Shown: positions 10,313-19,799, counted from the stretch's first letter. The stretch is 64,000 bases of DNA from Symbiodinium natans (GCA_905221605.1 CAJNDS010001691.1:368040-432039); one strand, 5' to 3'. A program made the numbers and translations. Notes: generated by a model not told the origin, from the letters alone.

Positions 10313-10381
10313 AATGTAACGCTTCTTCTATCTGTTATATATCTTGCTCCTGTGTTTAATAGATAGTAGAAGCGTGACATT
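10313..10381. mobile_element. Short hairpin element
   Basis: AATGTAACGCTTCTTCTATCT is mirrored by AGATAGTAGAAGCGTGACATT with 19 of 21 positions pairing around an AT-rich loop of about 27 bases. It could be a very small MITE or a structured transcript. No second copy was seen in the window. Confidence 0.5.
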
Positions 10382-10482
10382 GGTCAGTAGATGCCGAGCC
10401 ACTCCATGCAGTTCACCATGAAGTCGGTGCGCCCATCCAAGCCGATGAACTCCATGTAGTCTGGCTGCTGCTCTCTTTAGGG

Positions 10483-10533
10483 CTAAACACTAACCCCTAA
10501 ACCCTAAACCCTAAACCCTAAACCCTACACCCT
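10483..10533 (-). repeat. Short telomere-type tract (CCCTAAA)n
   Basis: Six units, with degenerate CTAACCC edges. Confidence 0.9.
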
Positions 10534-10670
10534 GCTTCTCTCTTTGGGGTTCGGGGTGGTTCCCGGATGTCACCGGAGCTTGGGAGGCTGGGGGAGATTC
10601 GGGAGGTCGCGGCAGAGCCCAAAAATCTGCCCGGCGGTGCTTTGCGTAGTGTATATGTCTAAGCGATGTA

Positions 10671-10784
10671 CCCCTAAACCCTAACCCTAATTGCTAAACC
10701 CTAAACCCTAAACCCTAAACCCTAAACCCTCAACCCTAAACCCTAAACCCTAAACCCTAAACCCTAACCCGCAAACCCGAAACC
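10671..10784 (-). repeat. Telomere-type array (CCCTAAA)n
   Basis: About fifteen units with one TTGCTAA interruption and a CCCTCAA unit. Confidence 0.95.
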
Positions 10785-10869
10785 AGGTAGACAAGCCGCT
10801 GGCCAGGGAATCGAAGGTGGTGTGGAGTGCTCCCTGGAGTTCACCGAAGCCTGGGAATTTTTCTGGGGG

Positions 10870-10975
10870 AAGGGGGGGGGGGGGGTTTAGGGTTTAGGGT
10901 TTTGGGTTTAGGGTTTAGGGTTTAGGGTTTAGGGTTTAGAGTTTAGGGTTCAGGGTTTAGGGTTTAAGGTCTAGG
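10870..10975 (+). repeat. Poly-G run joined to telomere-type array
   Basis: A run of about fifteen G at 10870-10885 flows directly into about twelve TTTAGGG units with TTCAGGG and TTTTGGG variants. Confidence 0.95.
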
Positions 10976-11092
10976 GGACTTAGCAACTCGGCAAAGACAC
11001 TGCAACAAGGCCACTCACACCAACAACGGTTCCAAGGCCAGGAAACTGAACCTCATGTCCCAAAGCTGGGGGGAGATGCCTCAACCCGGAAG

Positions 11093-11142
11093 CCTAAACC
11101 CTAAACCCTAAACCCGAAACCCTAAACCCTAAACCGGAAGCC
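11093..11142 (-). repeat. Short telomere-type tract (CCCTAAA)n
   Basis: Six to seven units, including CCCGAAA and CCGGAAG variants. Confidence 0.9.
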
Positions 11143-11223
11143 CTGTTTCAAAGCCAGGCATCTTAGGACATCGATCTTGCCCGTCGCGCCACGCCGGAAA
11201 GCTTTGCCGCTGTTGGAGAGCCT

Positions 11224-11415
11224 GGTTTAGGGTTTAGGGTTTGGGGTTTAGGGTTTAGGGTTTAGGGTTTAGGGTTTAGGGTTTAGGGTTTAGGGTTTAG
11301 GGTTCAGGGTTTAGGGTTTAGGGTTTAGGGTTTAGGGTTTAGGGTTTAGGGTTTAGGGTTTAGGGTTTAGGGTTTAGGGTTTAGGGTTTAGGGTTTAGGG
11401 TTTAGGGTTTAGGGT
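11224..11415 (+). repeat. Long telomere-type array (TTTAGGG)n
   Basis: About 27 units, nearly perfect apart from one TTTGGGG and one TTCAGGG. It abuts family A sequence on its right side, as the array at 47583-47662 does. Confidence 0.97.
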
Positions 11416-11423
11416 GTCCAGCA

Positions 11424-11541
11424 CCCACTTATTAGAGTTGTGACCCACTTATAAGCCCCTGAAGTAACCGAATGGGGTTGGAAGTGGGTTATCAGTACAG
11501 TAATAATTGGGTTACTAAGTACCATGAACCTCCAAGTAAGA
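11424..11541. mobile_element. Family A element, copy 2, abutting a telomeric array
   Basis: Contains GACCCACTTATAAGCCCCT, GTGGGTTATCAGTACAG and the right end GTACCATGAACCTCCAAGTA of family A. The left terminal repeat is not found; the telomeric array lies where it would be expected. Confidence 0.65.
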
Positions 11542-12297
11542 TACTTCCCGATAGGACCTTGTTTTTGGGGGCGGGGGGGGGGGGGGGGGGGTTGGGGGTT
11601 CGACTAGCACCTGCATTTTCCTACCACTACGACATGGGCCGTGTGGCGGATGTCCTTTGATCTAGGAAGATGCTCATCCCTCTGCGTCATGCAGGAGCAA
11701 GCTTCGTGCATGCTGCAGGCCCTAATCCTACGCAGGAAGCCGCTTAAAGCCCTCTGGAAACCCAAAGCACCCAAAAATTCCGGATTTCTCCAGAAAACAG
11801 CTCGCAAGTCTCGTCGACGATGTGTTGGTGACACAAGGGCAGCGGATGCGAGGCCTCCCACAGCCGAGATTGAATTTTCTTTCAGGGTTTGCGGAAGTTG
11901 AGACTGGTTTGTGTATGTTGGGCTGCTCTAATTGCTTAAGAACCGCAAAGAAGTAAAGCATGTTCTCCCTGTAAGGGTAATATAGGGGTTTTTGTGATAA
12001 ATTTTTGGGGCGTGTTTAAGAACATGGTAGTTCAAGCAGGAGCATGGAATGTCGGCAGTCTGCAGCTCTTCGGTCGTTTCTTGGGCTTGTGAGGCCAGAG
12101 GAACTGGCCTCACGTGCCTGACATTGCTTTCACGACACCCCGGAAGACACGGAAGAGCTCTGCAACCAAACCAAACCTTAAAATCATTCCTCCCTCCCTC
12201 CTGTGACAATTCAATCCCCACTAGCCTGCAGCTGACTTAGCCGCGCCGACCGCGCTGGCAGCAGGCACGTCCAGGCCGCCAGCAACAAGCCGAGCAT
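11542..12297. other. Spacer with G-run and a family G element, no gene
   Basis: G-run at about 11569-11592. Overlapping open frames at 11604-11961 on both strands have no recognised domain. A family G element lies at 11915-12030. The remainder is unique. Confidence 0.45.
11915..12030. mobile_element. MITE-like inverted-repeat element, family G, copy 2
   Basis: The left part TAATTGCTTAAGAACCGC and the inner word AAAGCATGTTCT match copies at 20369-20468 and 40393-40450. The right end (GTGTTTAAGAACATGG) is partly inverted to the left. Short and without coding capacity. Confidence 0.6.
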
Positions 12298-12446
12298 GGG
12301 TTCAGGGTTTAGGGGTTTTTGGGGTTTGGGGTTTAGGGTTTAGGGTTGAGGGTTTAGGGTTTAGGGTTTAGGGTTTAGGGTTTAGGGTTTAGGGTTTTTT
12401 AGGGTTTAGGGTTTAGGGTCTGGGATCAGGGTTTAGGGTTCAGGTT
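12298..12446 (+). repeat. Telomere-type array (TTTAGGG)n, degenerate ends
   Basis: About eighteen units, including TTTTTAGGG and TTGAGGG units. It decays into GATCAGGG and TTCAGG words. Confidence 0.93.
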
Positions 12447-12575
12447 AAGGTTTGCAAGGCGGTGCAAACTCAGATGCCGGGATGTGTTCCAGAGTTAAGA
12501 TCCCGCAGCTGAATACTAGAAGAAGGCCTGATCGGAGGCCTTTGAAGGCTTAGGCAATTCAGGTTTTCATATATT

Positions 12576-12697
12576 GGTTTCTGACATTTGGGGCACCTTT
12601 GAGGGGGGTTCTTACTGCAGGGGGATCCTACTATTTGGCGATCTAGTAGACCCTAAACCTTAAACCCTAAACCCTAAACCCTATGTTCGTAAACCCA
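12576..12697. mobile_element. Family D element, copy 7, with a telomeric tract inside
   Basis: The left arm GGTTTCTGACATTTGGGGCA and the inner word ATCCTACTATTTGG match the intact family D copy at 52186-52309. After the telomeric tract (12650-12682) the right arm resumes as TTCGTAAACCC. The tract therefore lies within the element. The join is inferred from the intact copy. Confidence 0.6.
12650..12682 (-). repeat. Short telomere-type tract inside family D element
   Basis: Four to five CCCTAAA units, one of them CCTTAAA. Confidence 0.9.
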
Positions 12698-12793
12698 ACA
12701 TATGCCCTGTGCTTTGATGCTTTCAGAGAATCGGAGAGGGATTTAGCAAACCTGCGAGAGCCGGCTGCAGCGCTTCGGCGTTGAGGGCAGGTG

Positions 12794-12893
12794 GTTTCGG
12801 GTTTGGGGTTTCGGGTTTAGGGTTTAGGGTTTAGGGATTAGGGTTTAGGGTTTAGGGTTTAGGGTTTAGGGTTTAGGGTTTAGGGTTTAGGGC
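12794..12893 (+). repeat. Telomere-type array (TTTAGGG)n
   Basis: About fourteen units, entered through TTTCGGG and TTTGGGG variants. Confidence 0.96.
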
Positions 12894-13049
12894 AGGGTTT
12901 GGGGTTTTGCGGTACGAGCTGAGTGGGCGGGCATTTGGTTTCAGTTCAGGAGCCTTTTTGGCTTGTGGGAGTTTGGGCGCTTGAAGAGGGGAGCGGTGAG
13001 GGGAGGCGGGAGGTGTGAGGAGGGTGAGGGGAGGGGTGTGGGGTGCAAA

Positions 13050-13050
13050 G

Positions 13051-13079
<29 letters not shown>
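13050..13079 (+). repeat. Poly-G run
   Basis: About 30 G, at the end of a purine-rich stretch (12960-13050). Confidence 0.97.
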
Positions 13080-13081
<2 letters not shown>

Positions 13082-13474
13082 ACTTCATTCTTGAGATGGT
13101 GTAAAATCTACACCCTAAGCACCTAAAACGACCGGATGGCCCGAAGTAACCTTACAAGTCCAGGCCTAAAAGCCCAAAAAGCGTGAACAACTTGGCCTCG
13201 GGCGCTTTTCAATTCAACACAAATGACTTGCATCTGTCTTAAATGGTCCGGAGACTTAGAGGTTCACAATTCCTGAACAGTTGCGATACTTCCCCTTGAC
13301 CTAACGGTCCTTAAATGGGATTCTTACAAGGGTGCTACAATCCCTACTAAGGACTGCTCGCAGAAGGGGGAACTTCCCAACCTAGACGCCTTGACCCTTC
13401 AGCTCCCCAGGCCGAAGCCCAAAACCGGCGGCCAAGCGTCATCGGAGGTCGCCCGGAGTTTCAGCGTCCTTGGA
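13080..13474. other. Spacer holding a family C element
   Basis: Apart from the element at 13281-13380, nothing recognisable. Confidence 0.5.
13281..13380. mobile_element. MITE-like element, family C, copy 3
   Basis: The left end TTGCGATACTTCCCCTTGA with an ACGGTCCTT word is mirrored by AAGGACTGCTCGCAGAAGGG and GGGAACTTCCCAA. About 100 bases, the same length as copy 2. Confidence 0.7.
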
Positions 13475-13551
13475 ACCCTAAACCCTAAACCCTAAACCCT
13501 AAACCCTAAACCCTAAACCCTAAACCCTAAACCCTAAACCCTAAACCCTAA
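13475..13551 (-). repeat. Telomere-type tract (CCCTAAA)n
   Basis: Eleven perfect units. Confidence 0.97.
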
Positions 13552-13706
13552 GGGCTGGCAAGAAAAGATGATCAGGCCGCAAGCGGCTACCCGATACTCA
13601 GAGGTTCACCCTGACCCTGCCAGTTTGCAACGAAGCGCTTCGGCCTCGACTTGCAAGCATGTCAAACACCCTCCAGTCTTCTGAGGCCGCTTCGCTGACT
13701 TGAGTG

Positions 13707-13770
13707 AACCCTAAACCCTAAACCCTAAACCCTAAACCCTAAACCCTAAACCCTAAACCCTAAACCCTAC
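13707..13770 (-). repeat. Telomere-type tract (CCCTAAA)n
   Basis: Nine perfect units, 155 bases from the previous tract and in the same orientation. Confidence 0.97.
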
Positions 13771-14477
13771 ACAGGGGAGAAGGGCAGCGGCAAAAAGCAG
13801 GCAGGCCAAGCAGCAAGCAAGGAAAGGCAGGGAGCCCACGAAACAGGAAACCAGAAACTAACAACCACAAAGTTGTTGTCCAAGCAACGTCGAGCTCTCT
13901 GGGTGTGGTGAGGACGGCAGAGCCTCAACGAAAGGGGGCGAGGAGGAATTCCGGCACTCCTCAGCCCCAAAACCTGAATCCCCCAACCAGCCAAAAGCGT
14001 CCAAGCCCTTCAAGTTCACGGTCCAATGGTCCTGGTGTTGGTGGTTCCCTGAACTCACAACCTGGCACTTTGGGCTCAACACCCGTCCCTGGCACCCTGC
14101 AACTTCTTCCTGAATGCGAAATGAACACTCTCCAAGGTCCCCGCCTTACTCCATCAGAATCCTACGCGCATGGCGTTTTGATTCTGACTGGGCGATCGAA
14201 ATCTCCGACCCTCTACTTCCCCAAACCCCCTGGAAGACGTAGGGCTTGTTACTTGCGAGACCGGTGCGGTCGACCGGTTTAGGCTTCGGTAAGGTTTGGG
14301 GTTGAGGATTGACTTTGGGGCCCAGGGCATGGAAAGCATCTTCGAGTTTAGGGTTTCGGTTGTGGTTTAGGGCACTCTGAAACTGATCTCAGCATGGGAC
14401 CGTAATTGCTTGGGAACTTGAAGACGCAGAAACCACGCGGCCTGGGATCTGGGGCTTTGACAAGCAACAGGCATTCT
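13771..14477. other. Spacer, no recognised gene
   Basis: A plus-strand frame of 125 codons (13905-14282) overlaps minus-strand frames and shows no motif. A degenerate telomeric stretch lies at 14346-14372. Confidence 0.4.
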
Positions 14478-14634
14478 ATCATAGGGTTCTTAAGGGAGAG
14501 GGTGTTCGAGGGGGGTATGTAACCCAAGGTCCCCCATGCTCCCCACTACTAAGGCTCCCTAAGGCTCCCTAAGCTTCCCGAAGGTTCCCTAGGTACCTGC
14601 CCCCCTTGAACCTCCCTCTCTTAAGAACCTTACA
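14478..14634. mobile_element. MITE-like element, family B, copy 2
   Basis: ATCATAGGGTTCTTAAGGGA at the left and CTCTTAAGAACCTTACAAT at the right are inverted. The inner GGGGGTATGTAACCCAAGG and TTCCCGAAGGTTCCC words match copy 1. Confidence 0.78.
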
Positions 14635-14710
14635 ATTTAAAAAACCAAGGGTGCAAACAGTCGAAAGCCTAGTTCTGCCCATTTGACCTGACACCTAGAC
14701 TCCAAAAACT

Positions 14711-14747
14711 TCTAAACCCTAAACCCTAAACCCTAAACCCTAAACCG
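14711..14747 (-). repeat. Short telomere-type tract (CCCTAAA)n
   Basis: Five units, the last CCGCAAA. Confidence 0.9.
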
Positions 14748-14822
14748 CAAACACAAACGACTGGGGTCCCAGCTGTGAAGTTTCCTGCAGCAACATCGGT
14801 TCGGGCTTCAGGGCGTAGATAA

Positions 14823-14932
14823 GGGGCCTTAATAATTAGAAGATGGTTTTGGGGGGTCATTATAGCATACTCATAAAGGGACCTTATATAAGGGAATACT
14901 ATTTGCAATTCTTCCGACCCCCAAAGTACCCA
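14823..14932. mobile_element. MITE-like element, family E, copy 1
   Basis: The left end GGGGCCTTAATAATTAGAAG and right end GCAATTCTTCCGACCCC are imperfect inverted repeats. The inner words GGTTTTGGGGGG and AAAGGGACC recur at 37120-37223 and 49602-49690. Confidence 0.7.
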
Positions 14933-16273
14933 ACCTCAAACGACTGCACCCCTGAAGCTGAAACGGATGGATATGGTTTTGTCGTACTTTTTGTTGGTTG
15001 GCGAGTCGTTTGCATTTCCCGACGCGACAGGTGGGCTGTTGGGTTTGTAAGGACAGGATGGCATCGTCTGGTGCGGAGTGCTCAGGACGGCAGTCCAGTA
15101 CAGCTTCAGGCGGTACAGCATTCAGCACAAAAGGCGCGCAACCATACCGTGCCCCGACACGCCTTCAACAAACCCGAGCCCGAAAAAACCACCCTCCAAA
15201 CCTGAGACATCCCCTAAACACCGAAGGCAACGTGCGCAAATGGGCGTTCTGGCTTCGAGCTTCGGCGCTTCGAGTGTGACAAGAGTTTTTTGGGGGAGGG
15301 GGTCTTGGGATACGGCAGGGTTCGTTCTGACGTATATACCTTATATAGTCCCTATATACCTAAGTAGCCCCTAAACAGCCCCCTAAAAATGGGCTTCCTG
15401 GTTCCCAGCCCTCGATGGAAACCACGTGCGGAGTTATACTCGTGGCCCCCAAGGATGAATATACTCCTAATGAGGATCTTTCAAGACCCTAAACCCTAAA
15501 CCCTAAACCCTAACCCCAAACCCTAAACCCCAAACCCTAAAACCCTCCACCCCCCGCCCCTCCACCCTGTACTCCATCGGACTGTAGACTCCATTCCAAG
15601 CTTTGCAAGCCAAGCCACGCACCCTAAACCCTAAACCCTAAACCCACCCTAAACCCTAAACCCTAAACAAGTCTAACCCTTAAGCTGCCCCAGGGCTGAA
15701 TGCCCTTCAACAACCCAACCCTCTAAACTCTCCATCTAAACTCTCAGAAAGATCCGGGAAGGGCCCTGAAGCCCGATGACAGGTTGGGGGTTTGAAGGCA
15801 CGCAGTACGGTTGCAAGTCCAAGGCACTTTGAGCACTTGCTAAAGGTGCCCAGCACGGACTCCAGCTCCTGTCGTTTCGGGTTTGGGCTTAGGGTTGGTA
15901 CCACCAGGCTTCGTGAAGCTAAGGTCTGCGGTAAGACCCCTTTTTGGTGAGGGGCGCCCAACTTTCCAACTCCTCATCGCTGAGGGCTTGAGAGCAGGCC
16001 TATGAAGCTGACCGAGCGCGCAATATCGAACCAGCGAAACGACCGAGGAACCCTTGACGTGTCATTCCTGCACAGGTGGTAGAACTGTAAGCTTCGGAAA
16101 CCATTGGGGTTTGGGCTTTGGGGGCTCTACGTCACCGTCAGTTCCAAGCTCAGAAGGGTGAGCCTCAACTGGGGCCTGGGGCCCACATGAAACAAACGAA
16201 ACAACCCTGACTAGAGTCTTAAAGGCTCTTTGGCGGCTGAGGGCCGTAGGGAAAACGCCTCCCAAGACCCTGA
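14933..16273. other. Spacers with short telomeric tracts, no recognised gene
   Basis: Minus-strand tracts lie at 15485-15546 (about eight units, with CCCCAAA) and 15621-15668 (about six). Overlapping frames on both strands at 14843-15374 carry no motif. A weak AT-rich palindrome surrounds 15330-15365. Confidence 0.45.
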
Positions 16274-16631
16274 TAACCCTAAACCCTAAACCCTAAACCC
16301 TGTGTGCTCTGAAACTTTCCGAACCCGAACAGGGCCAACAAAAGCGCAATCAGTGGCGACCTCCGACTCCTCCATGCTGCAGAAAAGGCCATGGAATCCT
16401 GAAGAGCCGCCGCAGCTGGGGTTTAGGATAAGGGTTTAAGGTGTAGGGTTTAGGGTTTAGGGTCTAGGGTTCAGCATCTCAAGTTCGAGCATTTACTAGG
16501 CCAGCAGTGTGTCTAGGCAACGGAAAAAAACCCACCCACCCGCCCAAAGAATCCCATAACACTAAGAAAATAGAAGGTTCACTATCTTCTCACCAATACA
16601 CAAAACAATCACGCCGCAACACAAGCCACGG

Positions 16632-17212
16632 CCTTGAAACCCTAAACACCAGGCCGTGAGGCCTAAACACTAGGCCTTGAGGCCCTGAAACCCTAAACAC
16701 CAGGCCGTGAGGCCGTGAAACCCTAAACACCAGGCCTTGAGGCCCTGAAACCCTAAACACCAGGCCTTGAGGCCCTGAAACCCAAAACACCAGGCCGTGA
16801 GGCCTTGAAACCCTAAACACCAGGCCTTGACACCGCAGCCAAGCACTTAACACAAGCCACGCCAGGCCTTGAGGCCTTGAAACCCTAAACAACAGGCCGT
16901 GAAGCCTTGAAACCCTAAACACCAGGCCTTGAGGCCCTGAAACCATAGGGCCTTGAAACCCTAAACATCAGGCCTTGAGGCTCTGAAACGCTAAACACCA
17001 GGCCGTGAGGCCTTGAAACCCTAAACGCCAGGCCTTGAGGCCCTGAACCCCTAGACACCCTAAACACCAGGCCTTGAGGCCCTGAAACCCTAAACACCAG
17101 GCCGTGAGGCCTTGAAACCCTAAACACCAGGCCTTGAGGCCCTGAAACCCTAAACACCAGGCCGTGAGGCCGTGAAACCCTAAACACCAGGCCTTGAGGC
17201 CCTGAAACCCTA
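16632..17212. repeat. 30-base minisatellite containing CCCTAAAC
   Basis: About eighteen units of the type AGGCCTTGAGGCCCTGAAAC followed by CCTAAACACC, alternating GGCCTTGAGG and GGCCGTGAGG forms. It is broken at about 16830-16868 by a segment that repeats the word AACACAAGCCACG from the left border. Since 30 is a multiple of three, frames stay open (GLVFRVSRPQ units on the minus strand), which is an artefact. Confidence 0.93.
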
Positions 17213-17528
17213 AATTCATGCTGAACAATGGGGGGTCAGAGGGGTGAGGGGCCGAAATGGATCAAATTCCCGAATTCGCGCTGAACAATGGGGGGTCAAA
17301 GGCGTAGGGGTCAGAGAGGCCAGAATGGATGAAATTCCCTAATTCGTGCTGAACAATGGTCAAAGGCGTCAGACGGGCCGAAATGGATCAAATTCCCAAA
17401 TTCGTGCTGAACAATGGGGGGTCAGAGGGGTCGGACAGGCCAAAATGGATAAAATTCCCTATTTCGTGCTGAACAATGGGGGGGTCAAAAAAAGTGGAAA
17501 AAAAGAAATGGATCAAATTCCCGAATGA
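17213..17528. repeat. 60-base minisatellite
   Basis: Five units with GCTGAACAATGG at 17220, 17280, 17348, 17407 and 17468. Each ends in a GAAATGGATCAAATTCCC-type word. Confidence 0.92.
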
Positions 17529-17560
17529 GTGTTTAACATTTAGGGTTATATGGTAGAGAG

Positions 17561-17633
17561 GTTTAGGGTTTAGGGTTTCGGGTTTCGGGTTTCGGGTTTC
17601 GGGTTTAGGGTTTAGGGTTTTGGGTTTAGGGTA
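17561..17633 (+). repeat. Telomere-type tract (TTTAGGG/TTTCGGG)n
   Basis: About ten units with a central block of four TTTCGGG. Forms the right border of the composite element. Confidence 0.94.
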
Positions 17634-17794
17634 GCGGGGCCCTCCACCTATTGAGCCTGCTAGCTGCGGAGGCGGGGTGTTCACACCCAGCCTCGCGACG
17701 CCCCGCTGCTTGTATTCTGCGTCCGGTCATTTTCCGCCATTTTCGGGCAGAGAGCCCCCAAGAGAACGGGTGGCCAAACTAAGTTGAGGACTGT

Positions 17795-17884
17795 CCTACT
17801 TGAAGGTTCATGGTACTTAGTAACTCAGGGCTTTCTGTTTGGCACTCAGGTTACCCTAAACCCTAAACCCTAAACCCTAAACAC
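17795..17884. mobile_element. Family A left end followed by telomeric tract
   Basis: CTACTTGAAGGTTCATGGTA matches the left terminal repeat of family A. About 25 bases later a CCCTAAA tract (17853-17884) begins and no right terminal repeat follows. Read as a truncated copy. Confidence 0.55.
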
Positions 17885-18781
17885 ACTGTGCAGCAGAGGC
17901 GCCCACGACATTCCGCTGCGGCTTGAGGGATGAAAGTATCCAGGCTTCAGCTCTTGCACCGTTCCCTGCACTTTCTTCGGAGATTCCTGCGAGGCAGCTG
18001 CGGAATGCTACTTTTTTTGCTCAAGAGCCACAACAAAATGCAAAAAAAACACTAATCCCCATATTGCCCTTATGAGGAAACCCTACACCCTAAACCCTAA
18101 ACCGTAAACCCTAAACCCTAAACCCTAAACCCTAAGTTGGTTCTCAGGGCTCCGGGCTATTGGCTTGGCACCACCCGACTTCATCACCCATTAGAACCAT
18201 GATAACAATACTATTTTCATATTCCTTTTGGGTTTCATAGGGAAAATAAAAAAAAATATATATATATATATATGTATACGACACAAGAACTCCTAAGCAG
18301 GCTATACCATGAACTTCATGTGGCTTGTTCTGGAGCTGGCCTTTCTTGCTGACCTTGGCGACGACATTCGATGGCAAAGATGTCCGTTCCGTCGTGAATT
18401 CCTGGCGACCAAGCGGGACGCCCAACGGGTCAAAAACCGCGGCATGACTGCACGGAGCAGGCAGGGGGAGAGGCTGACATTGAGTGATGAAATCCATGCC
18501 AAAAACGAAGCACACCGCAATTCAGGCAGGAAGGTTGCATGATCCTGACAAACAGATTTGCGACATTTGCACCAAAGATGCACATCTGCTTCCCACAGCG
18601 AACATGCTTGCAAGCATAACATGGCATCACCTCTGCACACACAGACCACCGCAAGTCCGGAATGTCACGCCCACCTCGCAATGCTCGACGGAATGAACGT
18701 CAAAAACCACCTGAAGTTCTGCATCATTGCTTCGAGCGCACCCACTGAACCCGTCTCTCTCGCAAGCTCGGTCGATCCCTC
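17885..18781. other. Spacer, no firmly supported gene
   Basis: A short minus-strand tract lies at 18079-18136. In 18144-18700 several frames overlap. One minus-strand frame has clustered cysteines (CYACKHVRCGKQMC) and one plus-strand frame has CDICTKDAH, but they cover the same bases in opposite directions and neither is convincing as a zinc finger. Confidence 0.35.
18250..18275. repeat. (TA)n microsatellite
   Basis: About ten TA units after an A-run. Confidence 0.9.
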
Positions 18782-18858
18782 CCTAAACCCTAAACCCTAA
18801 ACCCTAAACCCTAAACCCTAAACCCTAAACCCTAAGCCCTAAACCCTAAACCCTAAAC
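18782..18858 (-). repeat. Telomere-type tract (CCCTAAA)n
   Basis: Eleven units, one of them CCCTAAG. Confidence 0.96.
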
Positions 18859-18988
18859 CTCGTTTCCTTCTCTGCCTCTCTCTCCCTCGAATGCCTCCCC
18901 TGCCCCTCTGCCCCTCTTCCTTTCCATCTCTGCGATGTGACGTTGCCCACCATGCTTGCAGGCTGTACTTCACAAAAGGCAGCTACAG

Positions 18989-19083
18989 GTTTAGGGTTTA
19001 GGGTTTTAGGGTTTTGGGGTTTAAGGTTTAGGGTTTAGGGTTTAGGGTTTACGGTTCAGGGTTCAGGGTTTGGGGTTTAGGGC
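18989..19083 (+). repeat. Telomere-type tract, mixed variants
   Basis: About thirteen units mixing TTTAGGG, TTTTAGGG, TTTTGGGG and TTCAGGG. Confidence 0.92.
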
Positions 19084-19245
19084 CTTTCGGCTCGGAAGCA
19101 TTCAGCTTGCCGTGTAGTGCTGATGGGTTTGCTGGCGCTGTGGAAACACGGATGCATTGTATAGGAGGAGATCTTCTATATAGCAGAAGCACATGAAAAG
19201 TTTGTATAGAATATGAACGAACCAAGATATGTATACAAAAGGAAA

Positions 19246-19470
19246 GTATATACAATACAGTACAGTACAGTACAATACAATACAATACAATACAGTACAA
19301 TACAATACAATACAATAACACGACACAGCACAGCACGACACAACACAACACAACACAATGCAGTACAATACACAATACAAGTACTAAAACAACACAAATA
19401 CCACTACAATACAAAAACACAATGAAAAGTACAATACAAATACAAACAGAACGCAGTACAACTCCAGTAC
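19246..19470. repeat. (TACAA/TACAG)n pentanucleotide repeat
   Basis: Perfect ATACA/GTACA pentamers at 19250-19315 decay to ACACAGCACA and then irregular TACAA words up to about 19470. On the minus strand this reads as long frames of Leu/Tyr/Ile/Val/Cys, which are artefacts. Confidence 0.9.
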
Positions 19471-19572
19471 GAATGCCATGCAAGCAAGATGCAAAAACAG
19501 TACAAACACAATACAAGAAGGGCTGAAAAAGCCATACATTCCGACAAAGACCCAAAAGACCCAAACCAGCAA

Positions 19573-19611
19573 CCCTAAACCCTAAACCCCAAACCCCAAA
19601 CCCCAAACCCA
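19573..19611 (-). repeat. Short telomere-type tract (CCCTAAA then CCCCAAA)
   Basis: Five to six units that turn from CCCTAAA to CCCCAAA. Confidence 0.9.
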
Positions 19612-19799
19612 ACACGAAGCAACCCACCACCCTCCCAAAAGAACTCGAAGGCTCCAAAACCCCAAGCAGGACACCCCGGCTTGAAGCCGAAAGTCGCTAG
19701 ACTTGGGCATTTCCCATCCTAGGGGTACCCCTTTTACACCCCAAATGGGCGCTTTTCGATAATGGGGGGGGGGGGGGGGCGGGCGACAGGTGTTGGGAT

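Larger units (their letters stand above)
16420..17633 (+). mobile_element. Composite element, family H, copy 1 (telomeric tract - head - minisatellites - tail - telomeric tract)
   Basis: In order: a degenerate TTTAGGG tract (16420-16472); a head that begins TTCAGCATCTC and includes CCCACCCGCCC and AAGAATCCCATAACA (16471-16590); a 30-base minisatellite (about 16632-17212); a roughly 60-base minisatellite (17213-17528); a tail GTTTAACATTTAGGG to GGTAGAGAG (17531-17560); and a TTTAGGG tract (17561-17633). Head and tail recur in the same order and orientation at 53461/54211 and 60330/60586, where the minisatellites are different. The element has no coding capacity. Its mode of spread is unknown. 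Confidence 0.65.

Noticed and set aside
15284-15390. Weak AT-rich palindrome bounded by TTTTTTGGGGG and CCCCCTAAAAA
   Set aside because: Arms pair over about ten bases only and no second copy was found.
16590-17228. Minus-strand frames with GLVFRVSRPQ repeats that could be taken for a repeat protein
   Set aside because: The 30-base minisatellite is a multiple of three and lacks stops. The frame has no non-repeat domain, and similar repeats here are clearly non-coding.
16632-17528. CRISPR-like array
   Set aside because: Units are directly adjacent without unique spacers, and the sequence context is eukaryotic.
18430-18696. Cysteine-rich frames suggesting a zinc finger
   Set aside because: Both strands of the same bases give cysteine pairs because of TGT/ACA and GCA/TGC words, and the spacing fits no zinc-finger class.
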